Below are positions 1-15,100 of a stretch of 64,000 bases of DNA, in pieces. The stretch covers positions 18,742,570 to 18,806,569 of the forward strand of contig NC_090707.1 in assembly GCF_040954835.1 (NCBI RefSeq), read 5' to 3'. Position numbers and translations under genes: made by a program. Within the stretch, counting starts at the first letter, position 1. Each line of letters opens with the position of its first letter. Origin of the DNA: Lepisosteus oculatus (taxonomy: Eukaryota > Chordata > Actinopteri > Semionotiformes > Lepisosteidae). Below the pieces are notes generated by a model that searched no databases, was not told where the DNA came from, and saw only the letters and a program-made list of their open reading frames with translations.

Positions 1-3000
1 CAAAAATGATTAAAATAAATTTAAAAAAGAATACAATTTCCATCTTACAAATGCATCATTGTAGCATTATTCTAGTTGATATGGCATTCTGGCATTATTC
101 TTATAGCCTTTTCTCCTAGGCAGTACTTTAAATATAATAAATAAACCAGTATTTGGGAGAACTGCTGTATACAAAAATGAACAAAATGCTTTGATTAAAA
201 TATTGAACTGTTTGCCACAGCAGTGCGGTTTCTGACAAAAAAGCCTTCTCTTCTATGACCACAGCGGGTGGGACTTTAATTACCTATTTTGGAAGCAATG
301 ATAAAGTACCTTCATCCAAAGGACTGCTGGTATTAGAATTTTATGCCATGGTATAGCTCCCATGTGTCTACATTAAAGTCAGAATTAGCTCTTCTTAAAT
401 ATTTCCTGCCCTTGTTTACTGAGGGTTGCTGTGGCACTATGGTGCTCAGCAGTGGGGCTGCCAATAAAACACAACCTGCCCACCACTAAAGAAAGAAGCA
501 CAGGGTAGACATGGCTCAGGCTCCTGGCATGCACACACTCCAGCACAGCCTTTGATTAAAAAGGAGGATGCAACTGCAAAAAGAAACAAGGATAAGATAA
601 TAACTACATAAACCCCACACTACAAAAAATCTCACAAAATGTGTCAAAACAAAGCTTAACTGTTGGACTAATTAACCCATTAGTTAATCAAAACAATTAA
701 ATGGAAACAGTATCTAGTTAGTTTCCTAGGCAATTGCATACAGTACATACAATTTGCATGTATAAAGTATGGATTCAAATTTAGCATCAATAATATTTAA
801 CAATTCCGGGATGTCTCACTTCTCAGTTTCTGATCACTCACTTAGACATCCATATCCTGCATGTTCAGAATTTTAATTGTTTAAGGTTACTGCCAGTGCT
901 ACCTAAAAGCTCACTAATGTCATTTTATTTTAAAAAATCCTTGCATTTGTTTTCCAAAGTGCATTATAATATACTGTGTAGGAGAGGACCCCAGTTCAAC
1001 TACCACTGATATTGCAGTACACATTTAGGTAATACGGTATGTAGTAGATATACCATAATCATCCTGGAGCCTCACGATAGATCAGAGCAATTGGAGAATT
1101 TAGTTCACCAATTAAATTAGTGTTATATTTTAGGATGGTCTCTTTAAACAAGAGCAAAGTAGAGTTTAGTCTAGCCAACACTGTTAATACCCTTTCTGGT
1201 ACAAACACTACTACAGGATCTTGATTTACCTTTTCATCCATAAGATGACACCTCCTACTGCATAGTGTCTCCACTAACAATACTGGGGAAATAATGAGAT
1301 TCTGGTCCACCGAGAAGAGAGCCACCAACACCACTTATAGCAGCAAAGTGATTTTTCTTAGACGTCTCCCATCCCAGTACCAACAGGGCTCAACCTTGCT
1401 TAGCCTCTGAGGTCTGATCTGTGCAGTCAAGACAAATGGTAATGCAGCTGAAATTATTTTGTTTTGTTGTTACGCTGAATATAAGTAATTAAGATAAAAC
1501 ATTTAATCTATCAATCTGTTGCCAGATATCATATTTATGTCTTGTTAGGACACAGAAGCTGCTTATCCCAAAATATTCTCTTTCTATTGTTTACAAACCA
1601 GGATAAACTGTAAGCAGTAAAATCCATGTCAATATGTATGTAATGAGATTTTTTATTAGATTCAATTATTAGCAGATATTAGCAAACAATCCTTAATTTC
1701 CACTATAAAATGATTGTCAGCTTTATTAAACCGTACCAGTATTTTAAAATTTATTAAGAAAGCCAATGAGACTGTGATGTCACTAACATGAACATTTTGA
1801 CAATCATAACATCATAACTATCTGAAATGTTAGCATATTCATGAGGATAATCAGTTCTCGAATAAGATAAGAGAATGAAAATATATAATACAAAATGTAC
1901 TGAGTAGTGCTCTATTGCACTGGTTGTTTTTTTTAATGGAGTTTTAAATGAATGTTTAGAGGGAGGTCAAACCCTAATCTTGAACCGTTATATGCTTACC
2001 TATGTACAAGTAACAAATGTCTACCTTAGTTCCTTTTGCATTTTATTTCACATTATACTACTAAGTGGCCAGTAGCCATATCACCCTGCAGCTGTCAACT
2101 GGCTAGCCACTGAAGCTAAGAAGGGTTGAGCCTGGTCAGTACCTGGATGAGAGACCTCCTGGGAAGCTGTTGTTGCACTGGAAGTGGTGTTAATGGGACC
2201 AGCGGGAGGTGCCCACCCGACGGTCTGTGTGGGTCCTAATGCCCCGGTATAGTAGCAGGGACACTATACTGTAGTGGGTGCTGTCTTTCGGATGAGATGT
2301 TAAACCAAGGTCCTGACTCTCAGTGGTCATTAAAGATCCCTGGGCATTTCTTAATAAGGTTATCTCGGTGTCCAGGCCAGATTTCCCCCCTCGTCCTTTA
2401 CTGTGGCCTTCAAATTGTCCCCATGTATGATTGGCTTGCACTTGCCTAGCGATGGACTGGCGCCCCGTCCAGGGTGTGCCCTGCCTCGCGCTTGTTGCTT
2501 GCCAGGTAGGCTCTGGCTTCCTGTGACACCGTATGGTATAAAGCAGTTACAGTAGGTTAATGACACGACTACTAAGTGCTCATTTTAGCAAGAGAGAGAC
2601 ATTACAACTCTACATGGATATCATCTTCTTTCAACTGCTGGAAGGAAACCAAACCCCAGCACTCCCACCATCTTAGGAAGCCTTAGAACTCCATCCCAAT
2701 TTGGAAGTCAAATCTCCCCAGAACCCAGAACTCTGCTATGCTTGGCTTTCTCTTTCATTTTTGTCCCCATATACATTGTTGAGCATCCTAACTCACCATG
2801 ACTTTGACTACAACAATATTGTACACATTTTCATCTCTTTCCCTTTCCCCATCCACCTCTTTCCTCCTCTTTCCTTTCCAGGAATCTGCCCGGGTGCTAA
2901 TATATGCTCCCTATTATTCCCTGTTTACTCCCAGGATCAGAACAAAACAGCTCCTTGCTCCTTATTCACAGCATTTGTCACTGCTAGCAACTGCACTACA

Positions 3001-5982
3001 TATTCTTCAGAGCACCATACTTCAAACCTTCACTCTCACTAGCTGGTTTGGAAAAGTTGTGAAGGAGTCCATCGGAGCTTTGATATCTCCTGTTCTTTAT
3101 TCAATCTAAACTATATCTTGGTTCATATTCTATTTTATACTTTAGAATTCTGTAACAGCATTATGGGCTCCTACTTGCTTCTTGCTTCTCAAGTCATGCC
3201 AATAAAGCAAACTAATAAAAATCACATCTCTACTTTGGTTTAACAAAATTAGTTACTTAAATGTAAACACAAAGATTGAGAGTTTGAGAGACAAACCCCA
3301 ATATCAACCACTTCCTACCTTCGTATAAATACAGAAAAACCCTCAGTTTAATGGACTGATGGGGTAAAGGGTATCTGCAATTGCTTAATGTCCGTTAAAT
3401 CACAAATAACATTTTGTTTCAGGTAAAAACACACTATAACAGGAGACAAATATATACTTAATATACTGTATACTTAATATACTTAAATATGCTTTCTAGA
3501 TCCTTTGGTCTATTTTTTAACAATCGCAAACAACACAGTCAATGAAACTTGCTCCTCTCCCTACTGCATTTTATCCTGAATGTACAAACTATTTATTTCA
3601 TGTATCATAAATATAGTATATAAAACTTGCAAACTGTATAAAACTTACAAAAGCATATGGAGCACAATCCACACCCATCTTGAGCAGCTGAACTACCCCT
3701 ATAAGGCACCTTTCCTATACCTAAACCTATTTAATATTTATTTGTACCTTTATTTTTACATTGTTTTATTCTTTGTGCATTTCCCTGTTACTGTGGGGAA
3801 GGTCCAGCATTTCTGATTTTACAGAAAACATTCTCCTTTAGTAGATTTTGTCTGTTAAATCTGAAGTCCACTTACTGCATCACAATTCTAGTTTACCCAT
3901 TTCATTTCACATCCCTCCCTTCATACCCTCCTATCTTTCCCCTTGCTGCAGTTCCCTGGAACACACCTCATGAAATCATTGAGTGAAGGGGGTTCCAACA
4001 GTAACGTGCTCACAAACAGGTTGTCTTTCTCTCAGCCATGAAAGTTAAGCCGGTAAAACATACTAATTCAAATCACGCCTCTAATCCATCTTTATTAGGG
4101 TTTAACCAAACTACTGAAATACAAAGCAGAACCATGCCCTTCTGCATTACAGACAAGTGAAGACATCAGAGACTGTACAATCGAGGTCTTCTTGTTATGC
4201 AGAACCTGAAGTAAACCGCTCCTAAAGGTGGCTTTTAGTCAGGGCTTTTCCCTGGGGAAAAAGAAAACACTTTCTAAAAGAAAAATGTCCCAAGCATTTC
4301 TTCATTGATGGATCTTTACAGGTTTGAATTAGTCCCATATCTTTTATATTCTCCTGATTATAAAATGAGTAGATTTTTAATCTTTGAATAAAGTAGCACT
4401 TGCTAGTGACAAAGAATTTTCACAGTAATAAAATGTGTAATATAAAAAGAATGTTAAAGAGGTGGCACCACTGCTTTGGTAGCAATTACTGCAGTCACAC
4501 ATTACTGTTAATTATCAGCACCTCAAATTAAGACCTCTTATTTATACATGATTTTTACTGCCTTCTGAGCTCCTGATGATATATGGCAAATTAGCATTAT
4601 TTTATGGCTTTGGTTCTTGTTAGTAGGATGTATTTCAAGTGACAGAACATTAGCCTAGGCCAAATTAGAATTATATGCTTCTTGCCATTACTAGAACATG
4701 ACACTAAGCTTGTGTAGGTCAAACCCTTGTTTTAGTCTTCCAATTGCTCATGATTAATAGGTTATATACAGTAGGCATTATTATGATTTTGATTGATTTG
4801 CAGTAAAATGCCAAAGAAAAAAGCTATTAGGTTTTACATTTTTGAGCATCTTTAAAGGGTATACAAACATAAAACACACTTTATCCAGTAATCTGTGTAC
4901 ACAGCCCGCAATGCTATTTATTGTACATGTACTAACTAAAACAGAAAAAAATAGAGTAGAACTGACCAGGTAAAAATATTAGAGTTTAATAATTTTGAAA
5001 ATGTAGTTGGAATGTGACTTAGTGCAACACTGTTAAAATATGAATCTGTATTCAGACTTGACTGTTATGACTGTAATTTGTTCAGGCTATGATGATTGTA
5101 ATATGTTCATTAAGTCGATATTTATATTAAACAAGGTATATAGAGTACAGTATGCATTTCAGTAGCTGCTAGTGAATGTTCCAGATGTTATTCATGTATT
5201 ACAAAGTCGGCCTGTATATTGATGTCATAGTTTAAATCTTTTTAAACATTAATGAAATTCTCAGGGAGGTTGCAACAGTGAATTGTGTTAAGAGTATTGG
5301 TCTCAGATTTGGGACCTTTGAGGTTACACAGTTTCATCCCTACAAAATACCAGTAATCCATTAATTCCTATAGGCCATTGAAGCTAAACTAATCCAGCAG
5401 CCAATTGGTTAGGTATTGTTAAAAATAATTTCTAAAATTAGAATAATCTTCTTTTCTCTTCAGTGTTCATTTATCGGTAATGTGCTTTAAACAGATTAGT
5501 AGGATCAGCCTTTTAATGATTTATTTTGCAATGGAAATTTTAAACTTTTCTGCCTTACATAAAAGAAAAATATATAGCCTATATAAAATATTCCAAAGCT
5601 TCCTCTGATATGCATTGTGTTCTAATTTTGTGTTACATACTGATTGCTCAATATACTCTTTTTTCATGTGAAATATGATGTGTGTTTAAATACTGTAAGG
5701 TTAGCCAAAATTAAACTGAAAGCAGACTACTAAGAAGCAGGTTCTTTTGCTTAGTTTTTTGTATCAAATTTCATTGCTACCTTTTTAGACCTTAAAAATG
5801 TAATTAAAAAGAGAATTAACCTTTTTTGTGCACTTTTTAGGATTACGTGTTTAGTTAAATGATTAATTGGACACACATTTATAATGTTATTATCGGTTTA
5901 CCTTCTATTTCTTGCGAGTACAGTCATTACTCATGTTTTGTTATTGAACCGGGCTCACAAGGTTTCCTGTGCTGTCCCACAG
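1..5982 (+). other. CERKL intron (upstream exons outside window)
   Basis: No exon encoding the region preceding GGDG was found here, so the intron is at least 5.98 kb. Apart from a 5S-derived SINE at 2068-2567 I see only AT-rich non-coding sequence. Confidence 0.7.
2068..2567 (+). mobile_element. 5S rRNA-derived SINE, copy 1 (full length)
   Basis: The head (2076-2160) resembles 5S rRNA, including GAAGCTAAG (2112-2120) and the box C-like CAGTACCTGGATGAGAGACC (2137-2156), i.e. the internal pol III promoter. A conserved middle (GTCCTGACTCT...GGTCATTAAAGATCCC) and an L2-like tail (GATGGACTGGCGCC...GGTATAAAGC) follow. Flanked by the 11-bp duplication ACTACTAAGTG (2057-2067 and 2568-2578). SINE3/Deu-type family by structure. 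Confidence 0.88.
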
Positions 5983-6125
5983 TGTGGTCTGTGTTGGTGG
6001 GGATGGCACTGCCAGTGAGGTAGCCTATGGTTTACTTCTTCGGGCCCAGATGGATGCTGGGAGGGATACAGATTCTATCTTCACGCCTGTCAGAGCACCA
6101 CTTCCTCTCGGCATAATACCAGCAG
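5983..6125 (+). CDS. CERKL: CERKL exon a: GGDG nucleotide-binding loop
   Basis: Acceptor tgtcccacag at the left and donor gtgagt at the right. The first base completes a glycine codon from the preceding, unseen exon. Translation begins [20 protein letters not shown] and ends [14 protein letters not shown] is the signature ATP-binding loop of the diacylglycerol kinase catalytic domain. Length 143 nt. Confidence 0.95.
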
Positions 6126-9100
6126 GTGAGTGGAGAGTATGCTGACTCACTTAGTTTTGCAGCTGTCCCAAATCTTTATCTTTTATCCTCCTTTTAAAAG
6201 TTTTACCTTGTTTGAAATTTGTGTGTATGTTGGGGAAGGGGTTAAAGTATATCTCTTCAGATTTTTGCTCATTGGATATAACAGTCTTTTACTAAATTCC
6301 AAAAGGTTTTCTAAACTCAAAAAAAGTGACCTTGTCTGTTAGGTTATAATTGCCACTAAAGTTTAAGAAGGATCCCATCTGCCTGTCTGTATAGAGGGAA
6401 TCATGCTTTGAGGCAGATTTTTTTTTTAACAGCCTCCTTACTTCCTTAGAAATGGGCAACAAACATTTTATGTCAGGAATCACTCCCTACAGTATGTTGT
6501 GCAAGCGACAGGATACTGATCAGTCAAACACTCTTTTAAAAGTGAAGCCATGCACATACAGTAGAACAGATTTGGCAGAGCATATACATGAGCCAAAAGA
6601 ATCATGTGTCAGGATACAGAAGCAGGGACTACATTTTCGGCCAACAGTTTGACCTTCACTTGTCATTTTAGTTGCTGTAAATGGAGTGTTGTTGTTATGT
6701 GAGATGGAAGCTCTCCAACACTGCACTCCATGCAAATTGGACGTGCTTAGGTCACTGTTTCTCTTCATTAGTACTCCCTCCCCAGGGATTATTTGTAAAC
6801 AGTTGTTCGTCACAAACAAGAAAGATAGGTGCACCCCAAGGAATATATTTATAATACTGGTATTAGGTCAATCAGCAGGGCAGGCTTTGACAATTAACAT
6901 TTTTCTTAAAGAAGTAGAATTTTTATAATGAGAGGGCTTATTTAGCTATTTTGTTAAAAATAGCAATACCTTCTTGATGGGTTATAAATATCAATTGTTA
7001 ATTAAATGTAGTACATCTTCCAAAATATTAATTATTAAACATGCAGTGAATGTATTGTTTAACATACATTTTTTTGTGATTTTTTGTTAGTTCCTAATTT
7101 GGAGTGGCAAAGTACACAAATATACAATTACAAATATATTTTAATTGAAACTTGTATTAGAATGCATTAGGATTTACCTCCTCCTATATTTTTTGGGGGT
7201 ATTTGATTTTCAGATTTTATATTGTAAGGGCTGAAAATGTAAAAAAATAATAACGAGTTAAAGTGATTACTAGTTCAAGTAAATGTTTTAAGTAAGATAA
7301 TTACTGATAAACGAGTGCAGTGGGAGCTTAATTCTGACTGTCATAGAATGTTGATGTACAAACCAAAAGCAAATAGCTGTGCTGTTGAAAGGCCGAATGA
7401 TTGCATTAAAAAAAAAACAGATTACACGAATCTGCCCTAAGACTGCAAAATTTAAAACGGTCTCTTCCATAATTCGCAGAAAATAAACATACTGAATTAA
7501 TTTTACCGCCTTTTGTAGCCGTTAATGAAGATAATTCCTACATACACTACCATATTTAATATCAAGCATATAAACTCTTGGCTTCTAATTAATTTGCCAG
7601 GTCTAAAATGTTTCATGGGGACTGTTAATTTCTTTGATATTTCAGGCAAAGGACCAAAATGTTGGTGCAGTTTTCATGAGAGTTTCAGATATGCTTCAGT
7701 AGCAATTCATTGCATCACATTTATCTGCTTGAATGTGGGAGACATTAACAGCCTTATGAATATTCATGCAGTCTGGTTAATTAAGTTAATTGTTCTGCAG
7801 AAGTGCTTGCACTTCCAAGGACATTTTTTTTTCACAATTTCTGCATGGTACCTTCATCAGTCATGCTTTACAGGAACTGCTAATACTTTTGTCCTCACTC
7901 TAGTGCTGTTGGCACAGTTAAGAAAAGGGTGGCATTTGGCAGGAAAATGAATTGGGCAAATTGTAAAATTACCATTCTGGGTAAAAATATGCTCAACAAA
8001 TAATAAAGGCAATAAGCAGCATAGACAGGCAGGTTCAGTGAATAAATAATTTGGAGGTTCGTAAGTGATAGAATTCAGATACATTTCTTCTTTCATCTAA
8101 AACATTTTCTTGAGTAGAGAGTAGTATATATACAGCTCATACTGTACAGTACAGGTACATGTATGTATAATTGATCATTATGCTCAATATATAATATAGC
8201 ACATACAGGTCACTATTTATTCTGTCAGTTTTTCCCAAGATATGAACTTTGAGCTGAACATTTAAATTGTTAGTTGTAAATATGTGAAAATATTTGGGAT
8301 CACATTAATCATATGAATCTTTAAATGTGTACATATATGTGTTAATATTAAGCCTGTCAAGGAAGAGATTGAAAAGATACAAAATTAACTGATAAACAGA
8401 TACAATAGTTTGTATTGACCATTGTTGTAAATGGCCAATGCACAACACAAAACATTTTTTTTCATTATTTGCACCACAGTCATTCCCATTAATTCTAATA
8501 TTAATAAGTTCAATATGCCTTTTGCTGAAATATCTGTCATTAAAGGCATGCAAGTAAACATTAAGTAAGTCAGGGAGAAGTCAGAAGTCAGAGCTCTGGA
8601 AAATCTAGATTGTGGTCAGATTGAAAGATAACCACTTCTCAAAAGGTTATTTTAGGATAAAATCTGGGTTAGTCTTGTTGAATCCTGAAGGTACCACATT
8701 TCCTATGTTAAATGTGAGGGTTAGCGTGAGCATTTTTTGTATTGTCAACCCATTGAAGCAGGTGAGTGTTGAACAAAATGGTAACTTCTGGATTCCCCCA
8801 AAATCTCTTAGAGAAACAGGGTGAGATTACTGATGCAGATTACCAGTGATGTAATTGTCATACTTTTAATTGTATCTATTTAATGTTCTTCTTAAGATGT
8901 TATTGTACCCTGAGATGATATGCAGCCAATGAAGTGCTTTTCAATAAAATGTTATGTTTCACGAAAAGCTCTTACTTGGGTGTTTAAATTTTGACTACAA
9001 AACTAAATTGCAAATTTACAACAATAATTGTTCAGTGGTCTTAGTCAAATGTATTATTATTTTTTATAAAGTGCTTGTCCACAATACATACAATTATGGT

Positions 9101-12100
9101 ATTCCTTCTATTGTTTCAGGATTGATTGTAAAAAATACATGCAAACCATGCTCAAAACCTACAGTACAGTATGCCATTTTATCAGCTATTTTCCATATTC
9201 TAAAATATGAAGCAAAGGGCCTTCAAAGTGGATATTAAGTGCAAAGAACAGCAAGCCATTACTCCTCTCCTCTCATGCCCAAGCTGCTCTCTCCATGAAG
9301 CTGAGATGATGTGTATGCAGGGGTTGGGTTTAGTTTTCAGTTTCAGTGATTAACCTGGCATATGGAAACTCCCAGAGAAGGAAGTAATTGACAGGTATCT
9401 GCAGAGCTGTTTCATTTGGGCTCTGAATTTCTGCAGCCTGGGAGGTCACATCAGTTGTACATCACACTCACTATTGCAACCTACTATGTAGGTGTCTGTG
9501 CAGGACACATCGTGCCAAAATTGTTAAAACAACAACCATTTTTTAATTGTTTAATACGGATCATTTTTATAGCCTATTGAATTTAAGCCAGAACTGCAAG
9601 ATAACCATATGAAAGGAAATGTCTACTCACCCAGCAAGGACACACTGCTTTCCTGTTTGTTTCTCCCTTGTAATCAGACCAAATACCGACACCTGTTCTT
9701 TAGTTACTACAGCCAGAATGGTAAATGAGTTTAACTGATGCCAGTTAATTTGGAGTTACTCAGATAGGGTTTTTTAACTGCTCATCAGTAGAATTTGTAA
9801 TGCAATTAATAATAATGCCGATCTTTATATACTGTATATTATATTACATGCTTTCATAGAGTATTTAAGGAAACTGTGCTATCAGGCACATGATATTCTA
9901 GTTTGAAAAAGCTATTATTATTTAAACTACTAAAAATCCAATTTATTTCCCAATTTAGGGTGAAGATTAAATGCAAAAAGATGCTAGCAGAAAATTTGTC
10001 ATCATCAGTTTATCATGGGAGTTTGCAAAATAAAAAGTAACCACTGTTTGTGGGGCCCCTTGCGGGAAATTAATTAGCACATGATTGATCTATTTAGAAT
10101 AAATATACAGAGGAACATTAAAAATGTAACAAATGTTAATGAATTTAAGACTCATTCGATGTTGTTTAATATGTCTGTCTCTATATAAGCTGTGTTGGTG
10201 TACAGCTATTCAGTGTTCATCTTCTGCTGCTTTTATCGCTTGAAATTTGTCCGAATGGAAAAGAGATCACTACCTATAGCTGCATGGTGTCATGGCAGTT
10301 ACTGCTGCAGGCTTACAGCTATGGGGTCCTGGGTTTGATTCTGGCCTTAGGCATCTGTCTGTGTGAAGTGTGCGCGTTTTTGCCATATTGGACATTGGTT
10401 TTAGACATATTCTCCAGTTTCTTGCCATCTCCCAAAGACATGCTGTGTAGAATTAATTGGCTGTTTCAAATTGTCCCATGTTCCATGGCCCTGTTGTGAA
10501 CTGACATCCCCACCAGGATAAGCATCTCTCTAATAATGGATAGATACTTGGATCGCCTGTTGTAAAGCTGTATTTGCCTGATTGAATTTGCATTATTTAT
10601 AAGGTTAACCTTAAACTTTATGAAATTATGTTTTTCCATTTCTGGCTGTAAAATACAACTAAATTGGCTATAAAATGTGATGTAAGCTTTCAGAGTACTG
10701 TGTCATATTTTTGAAGTACATTAATAAAAAATAAGCCAGTACTGATTTTGAATCAGTAACTGTACAAATATATGCATGAAGGAAAAAAGTCAAATATGTT
10801 GCTGTTAATTGAGGGCAAGTCTTTCTATGATTGAGGGCAGCATTCTGGTCCAGTGGTTAGCATTGCTGCCTTGCAGTGCTGGGGCCCTGGGTTCAATTCT
10901 GGACCTTAGGTGCTATCTGCATGAGTTTGTATTGTATGTTTGCATTGGTTTTTGCCAGTCCAAAGACATTCTGGTAGTTTAATTGGCTTCTGGGAAAACT
11001 GGTCCTAGGTGTGAGTATCTTGCACCTGTTTCTTGGCAAGATAGGCTTTGGCTACCCTGCGACCTTGAACTGGAAGAAATGGTTAGAAAATGGGCTAAAT
11101 GTATGGATGGGTATAAATGGATACAGTATATAAGGGACAGTATGTAGCATAGTAAATGGTTCACAAAGTCTGTCTTCACAGCTTTATTATTTAAAACATA
11201 ATATTAATGTTTTGCAGAATACAAAGAACACATTAAGTAAAGCAGCCAGTTTTAATCTTCATAGTCCTTATTACTTTAGAGAATATTACTTTTAGATACT
11301 TTTAGAGGATATAACTTAGCAGGCTCTCTTTATGTCTTTACAGGTTCCACCGATGTAGTTGCATGTTCTGTTCATGGAATAAGACATCCAGTTACTGCTG
11401 CCATGCACATCATCATGGGTATAATTTCCTTTATTTAATATATACATAGATGTGCTACTGTATGTCACTTAAATGTCTAGCCCTGTATCGTACACAACAC
11501 TAAGTGTATCAATATTCAATGTACTGTATACAAAATGAAATTGTTTAAAATTTTTTTAGCTATTTTGGCAATCTGTAGAATCAGAAACAGTTTCCATCTT
11601 TGTAACCATGAATGACATTCAAGCAAGATTTATCTAGAACAATGTGCTGCTTAATGCAAGCATGATTTCTTTTTGTCAATTCACAAAGCTTTTTTCCTCT
11701 CTTTCTTGTGTTCTGACTGCTAGATGTGGTAGCAGGTCACATGAAACTGAGCTGTTACATATAAATAATCCCCAGGGGCCATGTGTCAGATGTATCTCCC
11801 AGAAAATTGTTTCATTGAAAGGATCATGCTTTAATTTGCATACTGCATGTATTGCCATACGGTTGTCCTTTTTCAGTTCTTAACCATGCATTTGGTTCCA
11901 GAGCCTGATATTCCATGCAAAATTATAATATACTTCTGGTTATATTTGCCACTTTTAGTTCTGTCCTGCCTAGGATTCTCCACTGTGCTGGTATTCCAGG
12001 CCTTGCTATGAAAGACAGTTGACCGCTTGCTCCAGCTTTGACTTTCACGTTTGGCATGAAATTACATATGTACCATCACCAAACTAGGGGTTTAAATATA

Positions 12101-15100
12101 ATTCCCATGGAATGAAAGCTTAAATGACAGAACAATGGACAGAAAAGGCTGTGCTTTAATTTATCATAGAATAAATTAAAAAATAATTTTGCATTGTGTA
12201 TACACCAATCTTATAGGTTTATTTTCCATTATCCACTTTCTATCATTGAAAACACTAATTGGAACTTTTTACTACTTTATATATTACTTTTTATTTGGTA
12301 TATGTTTGATATAGGTATATATTAGCAAATAATTTCATTCCCATTTCTTTTTCGACATTCTTCTCATGAAAGAGTAGTGAAACAGTTTTGTGCTGAACAG
12401 CAACCCCTAGTGGACATTGTCTTATTACCTTTAACATCTTGGACAAAAGACACAGCAAGGCTTAATAGGACAGAACAGCACAATATTGAAAGGCAAGTAG
12501 AGACTATTTGCAGCCTAGTGTTGCAAAGTATTACTTACATGACCAAAAAAACCAACAAATGACAAATTAATGTTTCTGTTGAATGCTTAAAAATATTTAC
12601 ATTTACGAGCCATCAACCGTTTATAGCCCAGCAATCAACCCAATAATGACCTGCTGTACAGTATATGCTCAAGAGAGTTTCTTTTTTCGTTTTTTGTTTA
12701 GTCTTCTGTTTAATGTTTTCTTTCACATAGACTCTTCATTAATAATCTTTAACCGGGGTGATCCAGAGTACAAGGATTTGCTGTTTGGACAGTGCTACTG
12801 CTTGCTCTGAATCAAGTTCAAAAAAGCATATTTTGGAAAGACCCTGAAAAAAAAAACACCGGAAATATCTGCTTTTAAAAGAGCTACAAAGCAAGTGGAT
12901 TATATATCGTTAGTGTGTTTTTGGAAGCGTAAGGAAGAAAAATCTGAAAAGTTAAAAATCAAAATTAAAAATTAAAACAAATAATACCCAGATAGCAAAA
13001 ATGCTGATCTTAAATAATTATTAGTATCAGTATTTTAGCCCCAAAGTAGACTCAGTATGAATGTTCATCCTTGGGTGTAGTGTCATACTACTGTATGTGT
13101 TCCTTATTTTGTAAAAGTTTACATCTACAGTAGGTTACAACAGTAGTGCAAAAACATGACTTTAGAGTGAAACTCATACAGTTATAGCTATTTGGGTGAA
13201 AACTACTTAACTGATAGTATTAATGCCTGTTGATGTACTGTATATGGATTTCATGCTTCATCTATCGCTTAGATGTTTTTTTCTCTTTATCTATGCAGCA
13301 CTATCAGTCTTTATTCCTGAGTCCACTTTCTTCTTGGACATAAGAATGCTGCAGAAAAACTGGTTTTGTCTCTAAAATAACTATTGCACAAATGGACACC
13401 TTGAAGGAATAGGAATGGAATTTTAATTTAGGGCCAATCACGGGCTTTTGAATATTTAATTAAGGAAACTTTATGCATGTGAAAAAAGACAACTGCTGTG
13501 ATTTTCAGCACATTAATAATTAACGAAGCACAGTGTCTCCCATATATATGGGAGGCAAAACAAGGTCAGCAACCTAATGATTTTAAAATGGCCAACTGAT
13601 AGTGTCACCAGATCCATTGGCGCTGTACAGCTTTGGAAAAATGGAACAGATTTCCCTTCAAATTAACAGTATTGAACATATTTACTGGGAAACATCAGGT
13701 TTACACGCAATATCAAAGTTGGTTACATTATAAGAAGAATTAGTGAACAACTGATTGCTGCATATGGATGTGGTGTCATTGTGGAGGGCTTGTTTTGAAA
13801 GATGTGAAAATGTCAGAATGTCCTATCACCTAAGTAGCTGTATGATACATATACTGTACTGATGTTTAGAGCTATTAAAGTAGTCACCATCACCCTAATT
13901 GGAAGTTTTCTTTCAATCTGCAGGACATCTCCAGTCGGTGGATGTTTGTACGTTTAGTTCCCACAGCAGGCTGCTCCGCTTTGGCTTCTCAGCTATGTTT
14001 GGCTTTGGTGGGAGGACTTTGGCCTTGGCAGAAAAGCACCGCTGGATGCCTTCCAACCAGAGAAGGGAATTTGCTGTAATCAAAACACTGGCAAATCTAA
14101 AGTAAGCAGGATTGTTTCATCCATAAGGTCTGTCACCCTCTTTCTGAAAGTACAGTGACACAGATGGAAATCTTCTACCCTTTATCTGAAAATCTGGCTC
14201 TGCCTACAAGGGAATTTTACCCATTTGCTATCAAAAATTTGGTATAGCTACAGAAGATCTCGTTTATCACACATAGATTAATCCCTCCCGGGGCAAACAA
14301 CTTTCCAAAGAAATATCTTTGATGTGTTAATTTTCATCTCTTCCTCTTTTTTTATATTTATTTTTAGGCCTGAAGATTGTGAATTATCTTTTTTACCTCT
14401 GACACAGTCCCAGAAAGTAACTGAAGGAAAAAGTAGGTAGGTGACCAAACAAGGACTTGCACATCTTTATAATCTTGATTGAAAGCCTGCTATAAACTGA
14501 AATGTAATTATTTAATCACTAAAGGAAACCCATCTCCTAGTTTAATTGCCTGCAGTGAAGCAATCAAAACAGGTAGAATGCAGTATGTTACTCAATTAAT
14601 ACAATTGCCTAAAATAAGCATTGCCTTTAAATTGGTTTGTTTATTGCTGCATATGGAAAAACATTATTATAGTCTAACAGCAATGGGAGATACACAATTT
14701 TTCAGAAATTGTTTGGGCATGTAATAAATTAAATGTAATTTTAAACCCATACAACACTGCCTTTGTTTTACCAGGTGCTTATTTTAATCATATTTACATG
14801 TAAATGCTCCTGTTATAACATGTCTTTATGTTTTTAAACAAAAGTTGTTAAAGTCATTGATATGTTCAAAGTTTGAATGCCATTTTTCAGGACCATGGTG
14901 GAATACCATGTGCCATCTCATATTTCTGAGTAAATCACTCAGACCTTAGACACTGTAAATTGCAATGAAGAAATCTAAATCATTGAGACATACCTACAGT
15001 AGCTGTGGTGAGTGCTCATGTTACATTCCAGAGGGCTCCTTCCTGGAAAAAGCTAACATTCTTGAGTCTTTGTAATTGTTTTACAGAAATGACTCTACAA

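Larger units (their letters stand above)
6126..11343 (+). other. CERKL intron with two tRNA/L2-type SINEs
   Basis: Large intron between CERKL exons a and b. Two SINE copies occupy 10280-10560 and 10835-11120. The remainder shows no coding signal. Confidence 0.75.

Noticed and set aside
1059..1334. 91-codon open frame on the - strand
   Set aside because: It lies in a CERKL intron, shows no recognisable domain, splice context or repeat-encoded protein.
2076..2160. Genuine 5S rRNA gene
   Set aside because: Only the 3' half of 5S is recognisable, with many changes, and it continues into a SINE body with a target duplication.
7525..7950. 141-codon open frame on the + strand, the longest unexplained one
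   Set aside because: No recognised family, no biased codon use, lies inside a CERKL intron; a frame of this length is expected by chance in 64 kb.
14437..14440. Alternative donor of CERKL exon d after 14440
   Set aside because: It adds an in-frame TAG stop; the donor after 14436 keeps the frame.
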